Positions 1 to 11,730 of a stretch of 64,000 nt of DNA are shown here, one piece after another. The stretch is from Miscanthus floridulus (taxonomy: Eukaryota > Streptophyta > Magnoliopsida > Poales > Poaceae): the NCBI RefSeq assembly GCF_019320115.1, contig NC_089588.1, positions 115,664,123-115,728,122 on the forward strand, written 5' to 3'. Both the position numbers and the translations under genes were made by a program. Below the pieces are notes generated by a model. That model made no database searches and was not told where the DNA came from. It saw only the letters and a list, made by a program, of their open reading frames with translations. The number at the start of each line of letters is the position of its first letter. Within the stretch, counting starts at the first letter, position 1.

Positions 1-48
1 TCTGCTATGGTGCTGGCTGGCTATATGATGCCTATATGATGCATCTAT

Positions 49-69
49 ACTACTACTACTACTACTACC
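49..69. repeat. ACT trinucleotide microsatellite
   Basis: A run of about seven ACT units in otherwise mixed sequence at the window start. It lies just beyond the point where the pol reading of element A stops making sense, so it may mark a junction. Confidence 0.8.
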
Positions 70-179
70 TTTCTATCTATTGCTTTGTCACTGGATATTA
101 GCTACTACTCTTAACTGAATTTTGCCTCATGCTACTGGTGCTCTACTATCTACTCTCTTCTATCTTCTATGGCTCCTGC

Positions 180-1010
180 TGGTTGCTGTTGTGCACTTCT
201 CTCTTACGGTGTGCGAATCGTTGGAGTTTCTGCTTGATCGGTTTGGCGGTCGGCGAGACATTTAAGGAGTGCTCGATCTTCTCCTATGGTACCCCCGGCA
301 TGTCTGCAGGTTTCTAAGCAAACACATTGACGTTGGCACATAGGAAGGAGATGAGTGCGCTTTCCTATTTGGGGTCAAGGTGAGCCCCAATCTTCATGGT
401 CTTGGAGGGGTCATCGAGGCCGAGGCCAACTTCCTTGGTTTCCTTGCACTTGGCGGAGGCATGAGGAGGCTCCAGCGATGGGATCTCTAGGTCATCGGCG
501 GGCACCATCTTGGCATCGGTGACAACGCTAGCCATCTAGATGGAGAGGTCGGTGGCTTCGGTGAGGGTGAGACTCTGTCTCGCAGGCGTAGGTGATGGAG
601 AGGTTGGCCCACAGGGCCAGGACTCCTACAGGCGAAGGCATCTTCAGGACTAGATAGGCGTAGTGTGGTGTGGCCATGAACTTGGCCAGAGCTAGCCAAC
701 CAAGTATGGCATGGTAAGCGGTGTTGAAGTCAGCAACGTAGAAGTTGATGTGTTCGACGCAGTAGTTGCTGGCCGTGCTAAACTATACAGGGAGGGTGAT
801 CCCTCCAAGCGGCTCGGATGCCCTTCCATGTACCACACCCCAGAAGGAGTCAGAGGGTGTGAGGTCTCCTATCCTGAGGCCCAACTCCTTGAGGGCTCCG
901 GCGAAGAGGAGGTTCAGAGTGCTCCCGCCGTTGATGAGCACTTTTCTAAAATGCACTTTCTAGATGGTTGTGTCGAGGATGAGGGGGAAATGCCCTATGT
1001 AAGGGATATC
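180..1010 (-). pseudogene. gypsy pol start: aspartic protease and pre-RT segment (element A)
   Basis: The minus-strand translation shows a retropepsin-like core with LINGGSTLNLLF near 915-942, followed by a conserved stretch with AYHAILGWLALAKFMA and then the pre-RT segment (IGAHLDPK, KPADMPGVP, HSLNVSPTAKPIKQKL) down to about 190. In this family the first motif normally carries the catalytic aspartate (DGGS). Here the codon at 930-932 encodes Asn, so the protease should be inactive. At least three in-frame TAG codons interrupt the pre-RT part. It is continuous with the gag pseudogene to its right. Confidence 0.8.
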
Positions 1011-1039
1011 TGCCCACTGATCAGCCATGCTGAAGGTTA

Positions 1040-3240
1040 TCCGCCCACTGATCAGCCATGCTGAAGGTTATAGGGACCTTGGACTAGGGGCAATAGCTGG
1101 GGTTGGCGACGGCGTCTTCTGTGCTGATGGCAAGCACCTAGCGAGCGGTGAGCTTCCGATCTCTTCTGTTCTCGGCAGTGGCGAGGCCCTAAAGATGGTG
1201 GCAACCACTTTGTTGTGATCCTGGAAGGCATTGTTGTTGCCCTAGGTGGTCGGCGGCCTTCGGCTCCATCATTGTTGTCATCGTCTGGCTTTTTAGCCTG
1301 GAATTCCTTAGCCAAGCCGAGGCAATCCTTCATCTTATGTTTGGCGTTTTTGTGGAGAGGGCATGGGCCTTCAAGAATCTTCTTGTACTATTTGTTGTAG
1401 TTGCGCTTAGCGTGAGGTTCATCAACGGCAGCGACGATGTGGTCTGGTCGGTGGCGGCAATATTGACCAGACTTGGATCCTTCTGGCCAGTCACAGCCAC
1501 TGTCCCGATGATGACTGCGATCGTTGTAGCGGTAGTCGTTGTGGCGTCGGTCGTCAGGACACTCATCGCTATGGTGAGTTGGTCGATGAGTGCCCGCATT
1601 CTCGTTCAAGCGTACTTTAGCCTCATCGATGTCGGCATACTAATTGGCATTCGTAATCATCTCGTCAATCCCTATTGGTGGCTTACGATTAAACTTGGAT
1701 CGGAGGTCGCGGTGATGGAGTCCTTGGACGAAGCAGTGATGACCTCAGCTTTCGTGATGTTAGGAATAGAGTTCCTCATCTTGGAAAAGCATTTGATGTA
1801 GCTACGGAGGAGCTCGGACGGCTTTTGGTAGATGCAGTTTAGGTCATGCTTGGTGCCTAGCTAAGTACACGTAGCCATGTAGTTGTTGGTGAAGACCTTC
1901 TTCAACTCTTCCCAGGATCCGATGGAGTCCGAGGCGAGGCTTCTGAACCAATTCATCGCAGTTGGTGTGAGCATGACGGGAAGATAGCTTGCCATAACAC
2001 TGGTATCTCCCTCGGCGGCACACACAGCAGTGGCATAAGCCTGTAGCCACTGTGTGGTGTTCATCCATCCCTCATAGGGCTTGACCCTGGTAATTTTGAA
2101 ACCACGGGGCCACTAGAGTGTTTGGAACACCCTTGTGAATGCTCGGGGTCCCTCAGGATCATCACCGTCTACGGCATTGCCGGCATTGAGTGGCTGGAGG
2201 GCGGCGTCCGGGTCACCGAATTCTTGCTCGTATTCTTGACGCTGGCGTACTTCTTCTTCATGTCGAGAAAAACAACGGTCATCGATTCAACGCCGCACGT
2301 CCAAGAGGTTGTTGAGGTGCATTCGGACGTCTTGTTCGACCTCTTGGTCGTGTTGATGACGGTGGCTGAGGCGGTCCCCCTAGCTCCCCTGGAGGGGTAG
2401 TGCATCATCACGATGCTGGTCGGCAAAGTCGCTCCTACTACGGCGGCGATTTGATCTAGGGGCCGCAGATCGGCGAACCATGCTCATCGAGCAGGAAGGT
2501 CTCTGATCTTGGCGGATCTCGTTGACCTGGCAGTGCATGGCTTTAAGCATGGCGGCAACCTTGGCAACCTCTAGTGTTTGCAGGAGCCAGGCGAGCTCAT
2601 TGGCGGCCATGGCCAAGTTGGCGCTCATTGTCGAACATCGTGGCTATCAACACGGACAAATTCGTCAATGAGGATGTGGTGGAGTGAGCATGGCCTTCCT
2701 TGAGAGTCGAGCTAATCGTTGCGAGCAGCCACGACTAGTGCAAGGGCATCCTCATTTGCTCGGTGCTACACGCGGTTGATGTTCCTATTGATGCGGGCAG
2801 CGCGTTCCTCCTCAGTTTCCCTATCCCATGGGGGGCTGTCGACGCTGACGTTGAAGATTTCACCTCCACGGAAGGGCGGCAAAGGAGGTTGCACGGTGGA
2901 GGTTTTGGAGATGGTCTCCGTAGAGCCCTGGGACTCACAGTCTGGATTTTCATTGAGGATGGTTTGGAGGGATGCTTCATGGCGTCGGTTGACGTGTAGC
3001 ATGTTGACAGTCGGAGAGAGCTGGTCGGCGATCTAGTCGGCAAGAGGGTGGATAACTCCCGCCTGGTCGGCGAATTTGCACCTTAGGGCGTCTTGCTAGG
3101 CAGTGGCGGCGCTGGTGAGCCCGAAGGGTAGCGTTGTAACCCTTGGAATTTCCTAAGAAGCCTCCGATAGATCTGGATCGAAGGGTGGTTGGCGCTGAGC
3201 TAGAGTGATCAGAGCCGATTCGGTGATGGAGAGGCAATCG
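1040..3240 (-). pseudogene. gypsy gag polyprotein (element A), decayed
   Basis: The minus strand reads as a grass gypsy gag. The N-terminal part (about 3240-2640) is acidic and low-complexity, with the motif PPWDRETEEERAARI. The central capsid domain (about 2064-1640) contains WLQAYATAVCAAEG, NWFRSLASDSIGSWEELKKVF and the downstream motif GLHHRDLRSKFNRKPP. The C-terminal part is basic and has a zinc-finger-like CPLHKNAKHKMKDC block near 1310-1360. Gag packages the element RNA into cytoplasmic particles. In-frame TAG stops occur near 1862, 2114 and 1385, and the frame changes between segments, so no full protein is made. The shadow frames on the plus strand are not genes. Confidence 0.85.
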
Positions 3241-3575
3241 GTGAGCTTCTAGCCAACCTGATCGATGGACGTGATCAAATCATCGTTGTTAATCTGCCTC
3301 CTCGGGTAGTAGGGAAGAGGGCGGCGAGTTGTCGATGAAGGCAACCTTAGAAGTGGTTCTGAGATCGGATCTACAGTCACAAGTGTTGGGGTGATCGGCG
3401 CAATATCAATCTGCACCGACTCGATGAGTTCTCCGACTCCATTAGTGTTGATGATCCAAGAGATTAATCTGATCGTGAAGATTTGGCCAGGCTACGGGAG
3501 GGACAATGAGCCTGCGGAAATTATCATCTTGTTTGACATGGAAACAGCACTCAGACCCCTACCTAGCACACCAAC

Positions 3576-4046
3576 TGTCGATAGAATATCATCGGCAGTC
3601 CTCCGAGGGGTATCCCACGAAGGTAGATTAATCGACAGAGATGCATGTAATTGAGGACAAGAAGGCAATAGAGATACACGAGCTAGACAGGTTTGGGCCA
3701 TCAGCACGACGTAATACCCTACTCCTATGTTCTATTGGATTGTATTGGCTATCGTATGATATTGCGTACGTTTGGAGGGGGCCCTACCTGCCTTATATAG
3801 TTCTGGGGCAGGACAACAAGTCAGTTAGATCTAGGAGATAACAGGAAAGGAATAACATATTACAGGAATCATGGGATCATACGTATCCTAATGGATCTCG
3901 TAGTATCTTCAGGATATCTTCCCGGTGTCTTGCGGGATGCGCTGAGCAGCGTTGTGCCCCGCAAGGCTTCGTCTTGTGGGCTAGACCGCCCCTGGGTGCA
4001 CAGCCCATGTGGTCTACCGTGGCTATCCGGAGTCATACCCCCCACA
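3576..4046 (-). repeat. 5' LTR of gypsy element A
   Basis: On the minus strand the LTR begins TGTGGGGGGTATGACTCC at 4046 and ends CTATCGACA at 3576, giving TG...CA ends and a length of 471 bp. A TATA box, CTATATAAGG, lies at 3791-3800 on the minus strand and is the likely start-site signal. The gag leader follows directly to the left. The matching 3' LTR is not in the window, so the ends are inferred from the TG/CA termini and the adjacent leader. Confidence 0.7.
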
Positions 4047-5480
4047 AGCTAGCTTAGTAGTTACCACGTGTATTCTTATTTTAAGAGTTGCTATTGACGA
4101 TATGCTAAGTGTTGCATCATCATCGCATGCATGTAGAGAACGAGTTGGCGGAGATCGTGACCATCAGAGATCACAAGTATGAGGAGGTGATCGAGGAGTA
4201 CGAGGAGGAGATCCTCATGAAGGAGGAGGTCTCGGAGCCGCCACTCACTGATTGAGCTAACACCGCGCCTGCCCTAGGCATGCCCCGGTGCATAACCCTT
4301 ATTTTGAATAATCACTTGATATATATATGTGATGTGCATTTACGTTATAGGCTTATTGTTGAAACTACATGCATAGATAACCTACCTATGAGTCCTACTA
4401 GCATAGGCCGAGTAGCCGCTATACTTAGGCTATCGGTAACGTGAGTAATCTGTCGTTACTCACAATAGGTGATTATTATTATTACTCTCATGATAAATGG
4501 TAAAAGGAAATAGAGACCGGGTAGGGATGTTGTACGAGTATTGGTGGGTGTAACAGGTTGTGTCCTGCGGCCAATAGGGCATAGCTTGGTTACACTGTTT
4601 TCCCTGTCCATGTCGGTTAAGGACCGGCCGTTGCATTGGATTCTAAGTCAGGTCACTGACTTATTATCCTGAGCACATACTTACTTATGGGAGTGGGAAG
4701 GCTCGTTGCTCTCTTGTCATGGGTTTCGGCTCTTTCCGGACCGACTGATTGGAGGTGGGGATGGTGGAGGTCTAAGCACCACACTGAGTCCATGGACTCA
4801 GGTGTGGGGGCTTAGAGTCCAAGTTTGGATGGAGACCTGAACCCCTTGATAGGAGAGTGGTGGGTTGGTCCTGCTTGTGCCTGGGGTATAAGCGAGGCAT
4901 GTGTTTTGGGGTACCCAGCTGGGCTACATTGATTCGCAAATTGCAGTGTAATACGGTATGACTTGTCTACGATCTAGCACCGTAGTAAGATCTGGAAGAT
5001 GAAAGATGGTCAAATGGATCTGATTGCTCAAACTTGCTTGAAAGTAGAACATGTGCTTATATAGAATGGTTAGATAATGAACTAATCATGACGGCTAATA
5101 AAACACCTACATAAGGATTCACTACTAGTAAGGCTTTTCGCAAAAAGAAAACCCAACAAACCATAAAGCTTATCATATCCTTTGGAGTCGGGAAATTATT
5201 TCCACTGGTCGGGTAAGTCTTGTGAGTACATTGTGTACTCAGGATTTATTTACCCCTGTTGCAGGTGTAGCTTGATGAGTAGCTATTGTGTGGAGGATTC
5301 TTCTGGTTGGCACAGACGGATCCTTGTATCTTATCGTTAGATGTTTATTGTAATTCCACTATTTAAATTCTGCACTCTAAACTTGGTATTATAATAATGT
5401 ATTTCTGAGAACTCTTGTTGTATGAAATGAACTAAGTATTGTAAACTCGTTCTCATTATTGGATCCTAGAGGAAAAATGT
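4047..5480. other. Unclassified TE-like non-coding region
   Basis: No intact gene is visible. A 42-codon open stretch on the plus strand (about 4129-4254) is very acidic (EEVIEEYEEEILMKEE) and ends in TGA. It looks like the C-terminus of a retroelement-type protein. The rest has stops in all frames. The sequence type (GTAAGTCTTGTGAGTACATTG near 5213, a T-rich tail near 5330-5480) resembles 3' regions of grass repeat elements, but I cannot name a family. Confidence 0.35.
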
Positions 5481-5499
5481 GGATTATTCAAGTTCTCCC

Positions 5500-6453
5500 T
5501 TAGGGTGTGCTCGACGGAACTGTCCGGTGCAGCTTGTTTTCGGGGTGCTTAGTGTCTAGTGGTCGACGAGCGTCTCCGGAAGTGTGCTATTTCGAGCGGT
5601 TCTACCACACCATGTCCGATGCCCACACAGAAATGTGGAGCTTGGTCCCAACGGCTATATCTCCACTTGTGGCCTATATATATGACTCCAACCGTCCATT
5701 TGAAGAGTGTGGGAACTGAGGGAAGATAGGACGGTGTTGTTACATCTCATTTGTGCTCTTGACATGCATAAAGCTTAAAGATCACTTGGTGATTAGCATA
5801 GGTGCTTTGCGAAGTGCTTAGGTTAGTTAGACCACGCTCATATGCGCTTGCTCTAGGCTTAGGTCTAGTTGCTTGTGAGGTTTGCATACCTCTAAACAGA
5901 AGGTGCTTGCGAACACCGTGTTTATACTCGGCGGGCCTTGTAGTCTTGCGAGACCACACCAACCGCGCTTGTGGTGTGGCCACCACTGTGTACCGAAGGG
6001 AATAAGGCCCGCGGCGTTTTGGCCGGAAGCTTGATAGTGAAGACGGTGGGGAGCGTTACGGGAGAGGCTTGCTAGAAGGCACATCGGAGACTCACATGCG
6101 CTTGAGGAAGGCCCGGGGCTATCCACGGAGTTACTCGACCAGGAGCTTGACCCTTGCGAGGGCCTCCAACGAGAACCAGGGGGAAGCTTGAGCGCTTCTC
6201 GATATCTTGGTAAAAATACTGTAATCGTCGACGGGAGTTTACATCTCTATCTCATCTTTACCTTCCGCATTTACATTGCTACCTTGGTTATGTGCTTTAC
6301 TTACCTAACTTAGTTGATAGGCTAGTTGATAGGATTAGAACCTATGTTACTTACTTGCATATGTTTTGATTAGGTGGAAATAGAGGCCTTAGTTAGAAGT
6401 AGACTTTTCAGTTACCTAATTCACCCTCCTCTTAGGCGTCATGGTCCCTTACA
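5500..6453 (+). repeat. Probable solo LTR of a Copia element (SIRE/Maximus-like)
   Basis: The right end reads AATTCACCCTCCTCTTAGG and then ...CCCTTACA at about 6417-6453, the typical 3' end of LTRs in the Opie/Ji/SIRE group. A TATA-like run (CCTATATATATGACTCC) lies near 5672, and a G-rich part with 'GGCCCGGGG' and 'GAGGGCCTCC' precedes the end. No primer-binding site or gag follows at 6454, so this looks like a solo LTR. The left end is uncertain and could be at about 5505. Assignment is by resemblance only. Confidence 0.5.
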
Positions 6454-7300
6454 CCAGAGACCAAAAAGCAAAACTAAATAAGTGGCACACTAGCGGCATT
6501 AGATATATATTATGACTAGATACATATTAAAAGCGAAGTATCTTATAATTTGGAATTGATGGAGTCTATGTTTGGCACCTTTTTTTTTGTCTGCGGATAG
6601 TGAGGTTTATCTAGGTGTTTGCAGAGTTACCAGAGATGGGATGAAACCCCTTGAGATTATATCCTGACAATTCCACCTCGAAAAATAAAATCACCTCAAT
6701 GCTCGTACTAAGAATTGTCTTTTTGAGTCTATCAGCATTGATATAACTAATCAAGAATTGTCTACAGCTGTTGTGTTGAGCAGGTGAGATCGTGTAGTAG
6801 GGGCACGTAGATGCACAGACGACGATGAGTCATGTGTGGAACTGATCGAGGACTCCATGGCTGGCGTCATGTGTCTTGCGTCATCATGTGTCATGCACGC
6901 AGAGGCACAGAAGGATGCCGGCTGCCAGTCGTCCGTCGCGGGCGGACGTTTCGCCGCGCCTAGTAGTGACCTCTGACCTGAACAGTGAGCACCGCATGAT
7001 GAGCAGTGGAGGACTCCCTCCGGTCCACGAGAAAGCAATTCTCGCATTGCAAGAAATCAATCAATTTAAATTTTAACTAAAATTGTATAAATAAAATACT
7101 AACATTCTTAATATAAAATAAGTATCATTAGATTAGTCATAAAATATATTTTTATAATAAATTTATTTAAAGATATAAATATTAATACTATTTGTAATAA
7201 ACTTTATAAAACTTTAGCCACGTTGATCGGCACGGATTTCATAATTATATTCTTTTTTTTTTTTGACGGTGGGAGTAAGTATTTAGGGTGAGTAGCTATG
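6454..7300. other. Intergenic DNA, no gene seen
   Basis: AT-rich around 7070-7250, with poly-T at 7249-7264, and more balanced at 6780-7030. Short open frames here lack any recognisable motif. The segment around 6860-6900 (repeated 'CATGTGTC' words) resembles the DNA just before the cassette at 8700. Confidence 0.4.
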
Positions 7301-7439
7301 AGCCGCAGTGCGTCCATGCTGGTACAATCTGGGATCATCACGTACTGATCGATGGTCAGATGCATCAGGATCCAGCGTCTGCAGATGGGTGGATCTCCAC
7401 ATGCATGGATGGGCCATGAGGCGCCAGGCAGTAGGCATG

Positions 7440-7790
7440 GTGAGGAGGCGTGTGAACTCTAGATGATCCTACGAGCTCACAGCTCAACACAGGCGTCGAC
7501 TTGACTTGACTTGCACGCAGACCACGGCCATTGCCCATTGGTAACGCTGCGTCCATCTTCATGGCATGGATTGGCCGTGCATGGGGCTCTAGTAGGCATG
7601 CCGACGACGAGGAGCGTCTGAACTCGATCTACAGACGTCGCGTCGTCCTCTCCTGTTCCCTCGATCGGCATATAATATAATGCGCTCTTGATGAGCCCTA
7701 CTACGTGCTCACAGCTCAGCACATGTACAGGCGTCGGCGACTTGACTTGCCTTGCCCATAGCCCACGGGCCGCGGCATCACGTACTTCCA
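7440..7790 (+). repeat. Promoter-like repeat cassettes 1 and 2
   Basis: Two copies of a module sharing 'CTACGAGCTCACAGCTCA', 'CAGGCGTCG', 'CTTGACTTG' and 'CCCACGG'. Copy 1 spans about 7450-7570 and copy 2 about 7610-7780. Copy 2 contains CGGCATATAATATAATGCGCTC near 7670, a plausible TATA element, followed by 'TTGATGAGCC'. Two more copies lie at 8700-9030. No coding sequence is recognisable between them. Confidence 0.6.
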
Positions 7791-7974
7791 AACAATAATA
7801 AAGTGGGATGGCTACGCTACGCTTCTTAGAGGAAGCTTCGTTGATTATCTTGGATGAAGCCTCAATGGCTATATTGACTTGGAGACACAGCAATACGAAA
7901 GCAAAACACGAGATAGTACAACTATGACGCAAGCAAGAAGCACTACTGCTGTAACCATTTTCGGAGGTGGTCAA

Positions 7975-8205
7975 TTTGGATTATTCAGAGGTGGGTATGC
8001 ATGCCGTCCGTCTCTGGCAAGTGGTCGCTGTTAATGGGTCATTTCTAGAGGCAGGCGCTACAGCTGCCTATATTAATATGCATGTCAATGGAGGCAGGCG
8101 CGTTAATGCGATTAATAGAGGCGGCAGCCCTAGGACGTCCACCTCTGTTAAATGCGTGCTAACAGAGGCGGCCAAAGCTAAGAGGCCCGTCTCAGTTAGG
8201 TAGCC
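7975..8205. repeat. Cluster of short inverted 'gaggcggc' motifs, possible CACTA remnant
   Basis: Motifs such as AGAGGTGG, GGAGGCAGGCGC, AGAGGCGGC, AACAGAGGCGGC and, in the opposite sense, GCCCGTCTCAGTTA recur every 25-40 bases. This arrangement is like the subterminal repeats of grass CACTA elements. No CACTA...TAGTG termini or coding sequence are visible. Confidence 0.3.
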
Positions 8206-8699
8206 ATCCAAATCAGTCAATGTTAAATTTTTTGCACAAGAATTATTTCATTTTCATAATCTCTTATTTGAATTTTGTTTCGCAATTGCAAGATTCTTGC
8301 AAACCGGTCGAATAAGTTTTACTTAGAACCACCACTGCCAGTTCTGGAGATATGCATGCGAAATATATACGTATTTATGTATATACACACACACATGTAG
8401 ATCATACATGTGTCTCAGAAATATCTGCCATTCCGAAGCACACGTTGGTGCATTATGAGGTCGCAGAAGTCGGCTACAATAGTGGTGGTTATGCACTCTT
8501 GCTCAACATATTTCTTCTACCCCTACCGTTGTGAACCTTTAGCACCTTGTAGCTCATGCTGCATTTCTCGAATTCTCTGAGGAACTCCTAGGTGTAGAAT
8601 CCACATGGAGCTGTCCTTTGAGATTGCTTGGTGCACAACACGGTAAAATAAAAATATATTAAAGTGAGTACTCCGTGGAGCGGGTGTCATGTGTTCATG

Positions 8700-9030
8700 C
8701 GTCATGTGTCGGCCTATCCTGGGCCCTCGGCATACAATGCTCTTGATGAGCACACGAGCTCACAGATGAGCACAGCGTCTGCTTGACTTGCCTTGCCCAC
8801 AGCCTACGGCCATTGGTAACGCTGTGTCCACCACAAGCATGGACTGGCCGTGCATGACGAGGACCGTGTGAACTCTATAGACGTCGCGTCGTCCTCTCTT
8901 GGGCCCTCGCCCCTCGGCATATAATGCTCTTGATGAGCCTACGAGCTCACAGCTCAGTGCGTGTACAAGCGTCGATACTTGACTTGCCTGCTTGCCCACA
9001 GCCCACGGCAATTGCACGCTGCAATGGCTG
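8700..9030 (+). repeat. Promoter-like repeat cassettes 3 and 4
   Basis: Further copies of the module at 7440-7790. Each starts with GGGCCCTCG...CGGCATAYAATGCTCTTGATGAG (8717 and 8900) and continues through 'ACGAGCTCACAG', 'CTTGACTTGCC' and 'CCCACAGCC(C/T)ACGG'. They are tandem, with a period near 185 bp. The TATA-like ATATAATG is intact in copy 4 and ATACAATG in copy 3. Confidence 0.6.
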
Positions 9031-9368
9031 TCCTCTTTCGCATGATGAATCCCACACCGATCTACAGCCTTGCTTTGACCCCTCAAACATTGGTGGATGT
9101 TTTTTTTTTCCGAACCAACAGGTCGAGCCAATTATTGACGTCTAATTAGGTCATCACACTGATAAAGAGCTAGATCGCTCGACGTAGGGTCTAACTGACT
9201 TATGGGCCGTCTGGTGCCATCGTCTGGCTTCTCATCGTCGTGGAACGCCATCCTGAACCTGACTGCTAAGATGGAGCAGGACTATACACTAGAGGCCTGA
9301 GCGACTAAGCGGAATAACACGGTGCTAACTAGGCAACTAGCTATATACCTTCAGCTCTTCAATCATGG

Positions 9369-9560
9369 CGCTTATGCTCAAGTTTGGCTTATGCTGATGC
9401 TTACACATGAAATGTTGTGAGAGGATAACACCAGTTCGTTCGCTGAAAAGTACTGCACTCCCTGTTCTGCTGCACTACTTCATTCCAACGAACGAACAGT
9501 GTTATCCTCTCACAACATTTCAGCATAAGGACCATCATAAGCCAAATTTTAGCATAAGCG
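9369..9560. mobile_element. Fold-back MITE with about 70-bp arms
   Basis: The left arm (9369-9442, starting CGCTTATGCT) and the right arm (9488-9560, ending AGCATAAGCG) are near-perfect reverse complements, including GTTGTGAGAGGATAACAC against GTGTTATCCTCTCACAAC. The loop is about 45 bases. No coding capacity. The arm words (TGAGAGGATAACAC, CGTTCGTTGG) resemble fragments at 19310-19445. A target-site duplication is not obvious. Confidence 0.75.
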
Positions 9561-9809
9561 AAATAGGCTCTTGGTATACACCAAAGTTCCATTTTTTAAT
9601 ATTTTGTAGGGAACTTACCAATTGCTACTATTGTGAACCTTGGAAACCATCCGATTGAACATCCGGATGTATTATTATTCTTGTGACGTTAAGGCAGCAC
9701 TATGTTAAATCACGCCTTACATTTCTATTTTATGGTTGAGGGACTATCACGCTGGTGATTGAACTGGTCACATGATATTAGCTGTAACACGACCCCAGCA
9801 TAAATATTG

Positions 9810-10185
9810 CCGGTTCAAAATACCCCATCACTACCCAATTTTGAACCGGTACAATCATACCGGTAGTGATGAGGGTTAGCTATCACTGTCGGTTCCTACA
9901 AACCGGCAGTGTTCTGCAACTTCACTGCCGGTCCTTTACCCAACCCGGCAGAGTTCAGTTCCATCAACACTGTCGGTTCATGAGACCACCCGAGAGTGTA
10001 ACTTCGAACATCACTATCAGTTTGTGTCTTTAGCCGACAGTATTGTCATAACTGGCACTGCCGGTTTGGGACAAGACCCAGCAGTGATGGCTAATCCAAC
10101 GCTGCCGGTTTGTGGCTCAAGCCAACAGTGCCATCTTAGCCATCACTGTCTATTTGTTGCTAACCGGCAGTGATGGAATCGGGGT
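9810..10185 (-). repeat. CACTA subterminal repeat array
   Basis: About a dozen short motifs of the form CACTGYCGGTT and AACCGGCAGTG in both orientations, spaced 20-40 bases apart. In En/Spm-type elements such arrays bind the TNPA-like protein and bring the ends together. Here the array marks the 3' side of element H. Confidence 0.75.
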
Positions 10186-10194
10186 TTTTTTCAT

Positions 10195-10330
10195 GTTATC
10201 GGGTTTCGCTTTATATACACTAACAGTTCACATTTTATTGTTTTATAATTTATTTTAATTTATATTTTTTCATGGAATCGGGTTTCGCTTTATATACGCT
10301 ACGTAGACGACAGGTCCATCAATATTAAAC
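10195..10330. repeat. Short direct duplication
   Basis: The words 'ATCGGGTTTCGCTTTATATAC' near 10198 and 10277 form a direct repeat of about 79-bp period next to the subterminal array. The remaining DNA up to 10560 is AT-rich without a recognisable gene. Confidence 0.5.
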
Positions 10331-10689
10331 ATTACAAATGTTACTGTTACTGTTCAAATGTTCTTATCCAGATCTCGATCCCTCAAAATAAAAAAGAAAT
10401 TATTCGACAAGATGAAGCATGTTTCTCGGACTTTTTACAATAATCTAGGGAGCCGTTCTAGGGCATACTAGTCCATGAACTTCACAGATTGTGCAATGAA
10501 AAATACTCCATATTTTCCCAATACCTCGGCTAAGATGAATTTTGCTAGCTCCGATTGAAGTGCGACGATCTCCATGTCTAATAGTCTTTCGTGGTTATAT
10601 TTCTTACGCTGTCGTTCAAAAAAGTTGATATTCAAAGCGAAATCAGTAAATCATTTTATTGAATTATTAGCATACAAAAATGAAATGGG

Positions 10690-11730
10690 GATTATACACA
10701 CCAACTTATCTGCTTCTTCCGATTTTTCCGCCGATGTAGCGAAGCATTGCCAACGTTACATAAAATCCACATTCATCGTTTCCCGCCGGCTGTTTTAGGT
10801 ACTTCCCCTCCATTTCGACAACCTCGAATGGGACCTGCGTCCCACCGATATGTCTTCTTCGGACACTGTGCAACATTAAAAGGAGAAACATTAAAAAGCG
10901 GTATGTGTAATTAGAAAATAATATGTTATTAGGATCGCTTACTAATTCAGCACTGCCACCGGTGCATCCAGATGATGAAATGGTTTTTTCTTCGAGTCCC
11001 ACACCTTGATCAGATTTTTAGCAAGATTGACACAAATGAAGACGAAATGTTTGCTACAATCACATAATCCTAATTATTGAATAATCTTAATGAAAAAAGA
11101 AGCATAAAATTAAAAGCCGAGAACACATACTTGTAGTTGTAGGCTAGAAGTATGTGAGTTTTATTCTTCATCTTGAATTCTTCGAAAACAGTAATCAATC
11201 TCACTTTCAGGTCTTCCATGTCACATCCATGGAGGCCTAAACATGTTAGTATGCAAATTTTTACTATACACCTACATCAAATCATGGGAAGTGCTCAAAA
11301 GTTAACAATTTATGTCTCGAGAGAGTAGTTAATTGTAATAACGTGCATGTAGGGTACTTACATAGTACACAGCGTCAACATTTGTGAATCGAGAGAGCGT
11401 TTCTGATATAGCTGGAACAAGCACTCCCACTCGACATCAAACTTCTCTTCTTCAGGATAATGAAAAAAATGTGGTGAACGGATAATAACCTCAAAACCAA
11501 AGTCCTCCATCTATGTTGCTTGAGCCATGTAATATTCATGCAAATGACACATATATGTTGTCAAATTTTAATACTCGTCATCGGGAACCAAAAGATTGCC
11601 CCTTTCATACTTCAATGCCGGTGTTCCCGTCCCTTGTACATCATAATAGATGTTCGCGGCCTCTTCCATAGTTAATTCGGGGTTGTCTTTGACGTACTTC
11701 TGTATCTCCCTTAAATCTTTCATTGTGTAT
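10690..11730 (-). pseudogene. Ulp1-like (peptidase C48) protein fragment of CACTA element H
   Basis: The exon at about 10700-10860 reads GGTQVPFEVVEMEGKYLKQP and then GNDECGFYVTLAMLRYIGGK. The CGFYV block is the catalytic-cysteine motif of the C48/Ulp1 fold, a SUMO-protease-like domain often carried by grass CACTA and some MULE elements. An upstream exon near 11727-11575 reads MKDLREIQKYVKDNPELTME followed by acidic residues. The histidine and aspartate parts of the catalytic site are not visible in one frame, because introns or frameshifts separate the pieces. It sits downstream of the TNPA-like gene on the same strand. Whether it was expressed is unknown. Confidence 0.6.

Larger units (their letters stand above)
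180..4046 (-). mobile_element. Ty3/gypsy LTR retrotransposon A, 5' part only
   Basis: Read on the minus strand, the order is 5' LTR (3576-4046), primer-binding leader, gag (about 3240 to 1040), protease and the segment ahead of reverse transcriptase (about 1010 to 180). Reverse transcriptase, integrase and the 3' LTR would lie to the left, but recognisable coding stops near 180, so the element is truncated there or at the window edge. The leader just inside the LTR reads GTTGGTGTGCTAGGTAGGGG, close to the leader of element B at 22279-22298. The reading frame is broken by several TAG stops, so this is a dead copy. Family assignment rests on gag and protease motifs. Confidence 0.85.

Noticed and set aside
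711..1064. 117-codon plus-strand frame at the start of the window
   Set aside because: It lies opposite the gypsy protease on the minus strand, which has recognisable motifs; the plus-strand peptide has none.
1337..1801. 154-codon hydrophobic plus-strand frame that looks like a membrane protein
   Set aside because: It is the complement of Asp/Arg/His-rich gag sequence, which reads as hydrophobic on the other strand. Minus-strand gag motifs explain the region.
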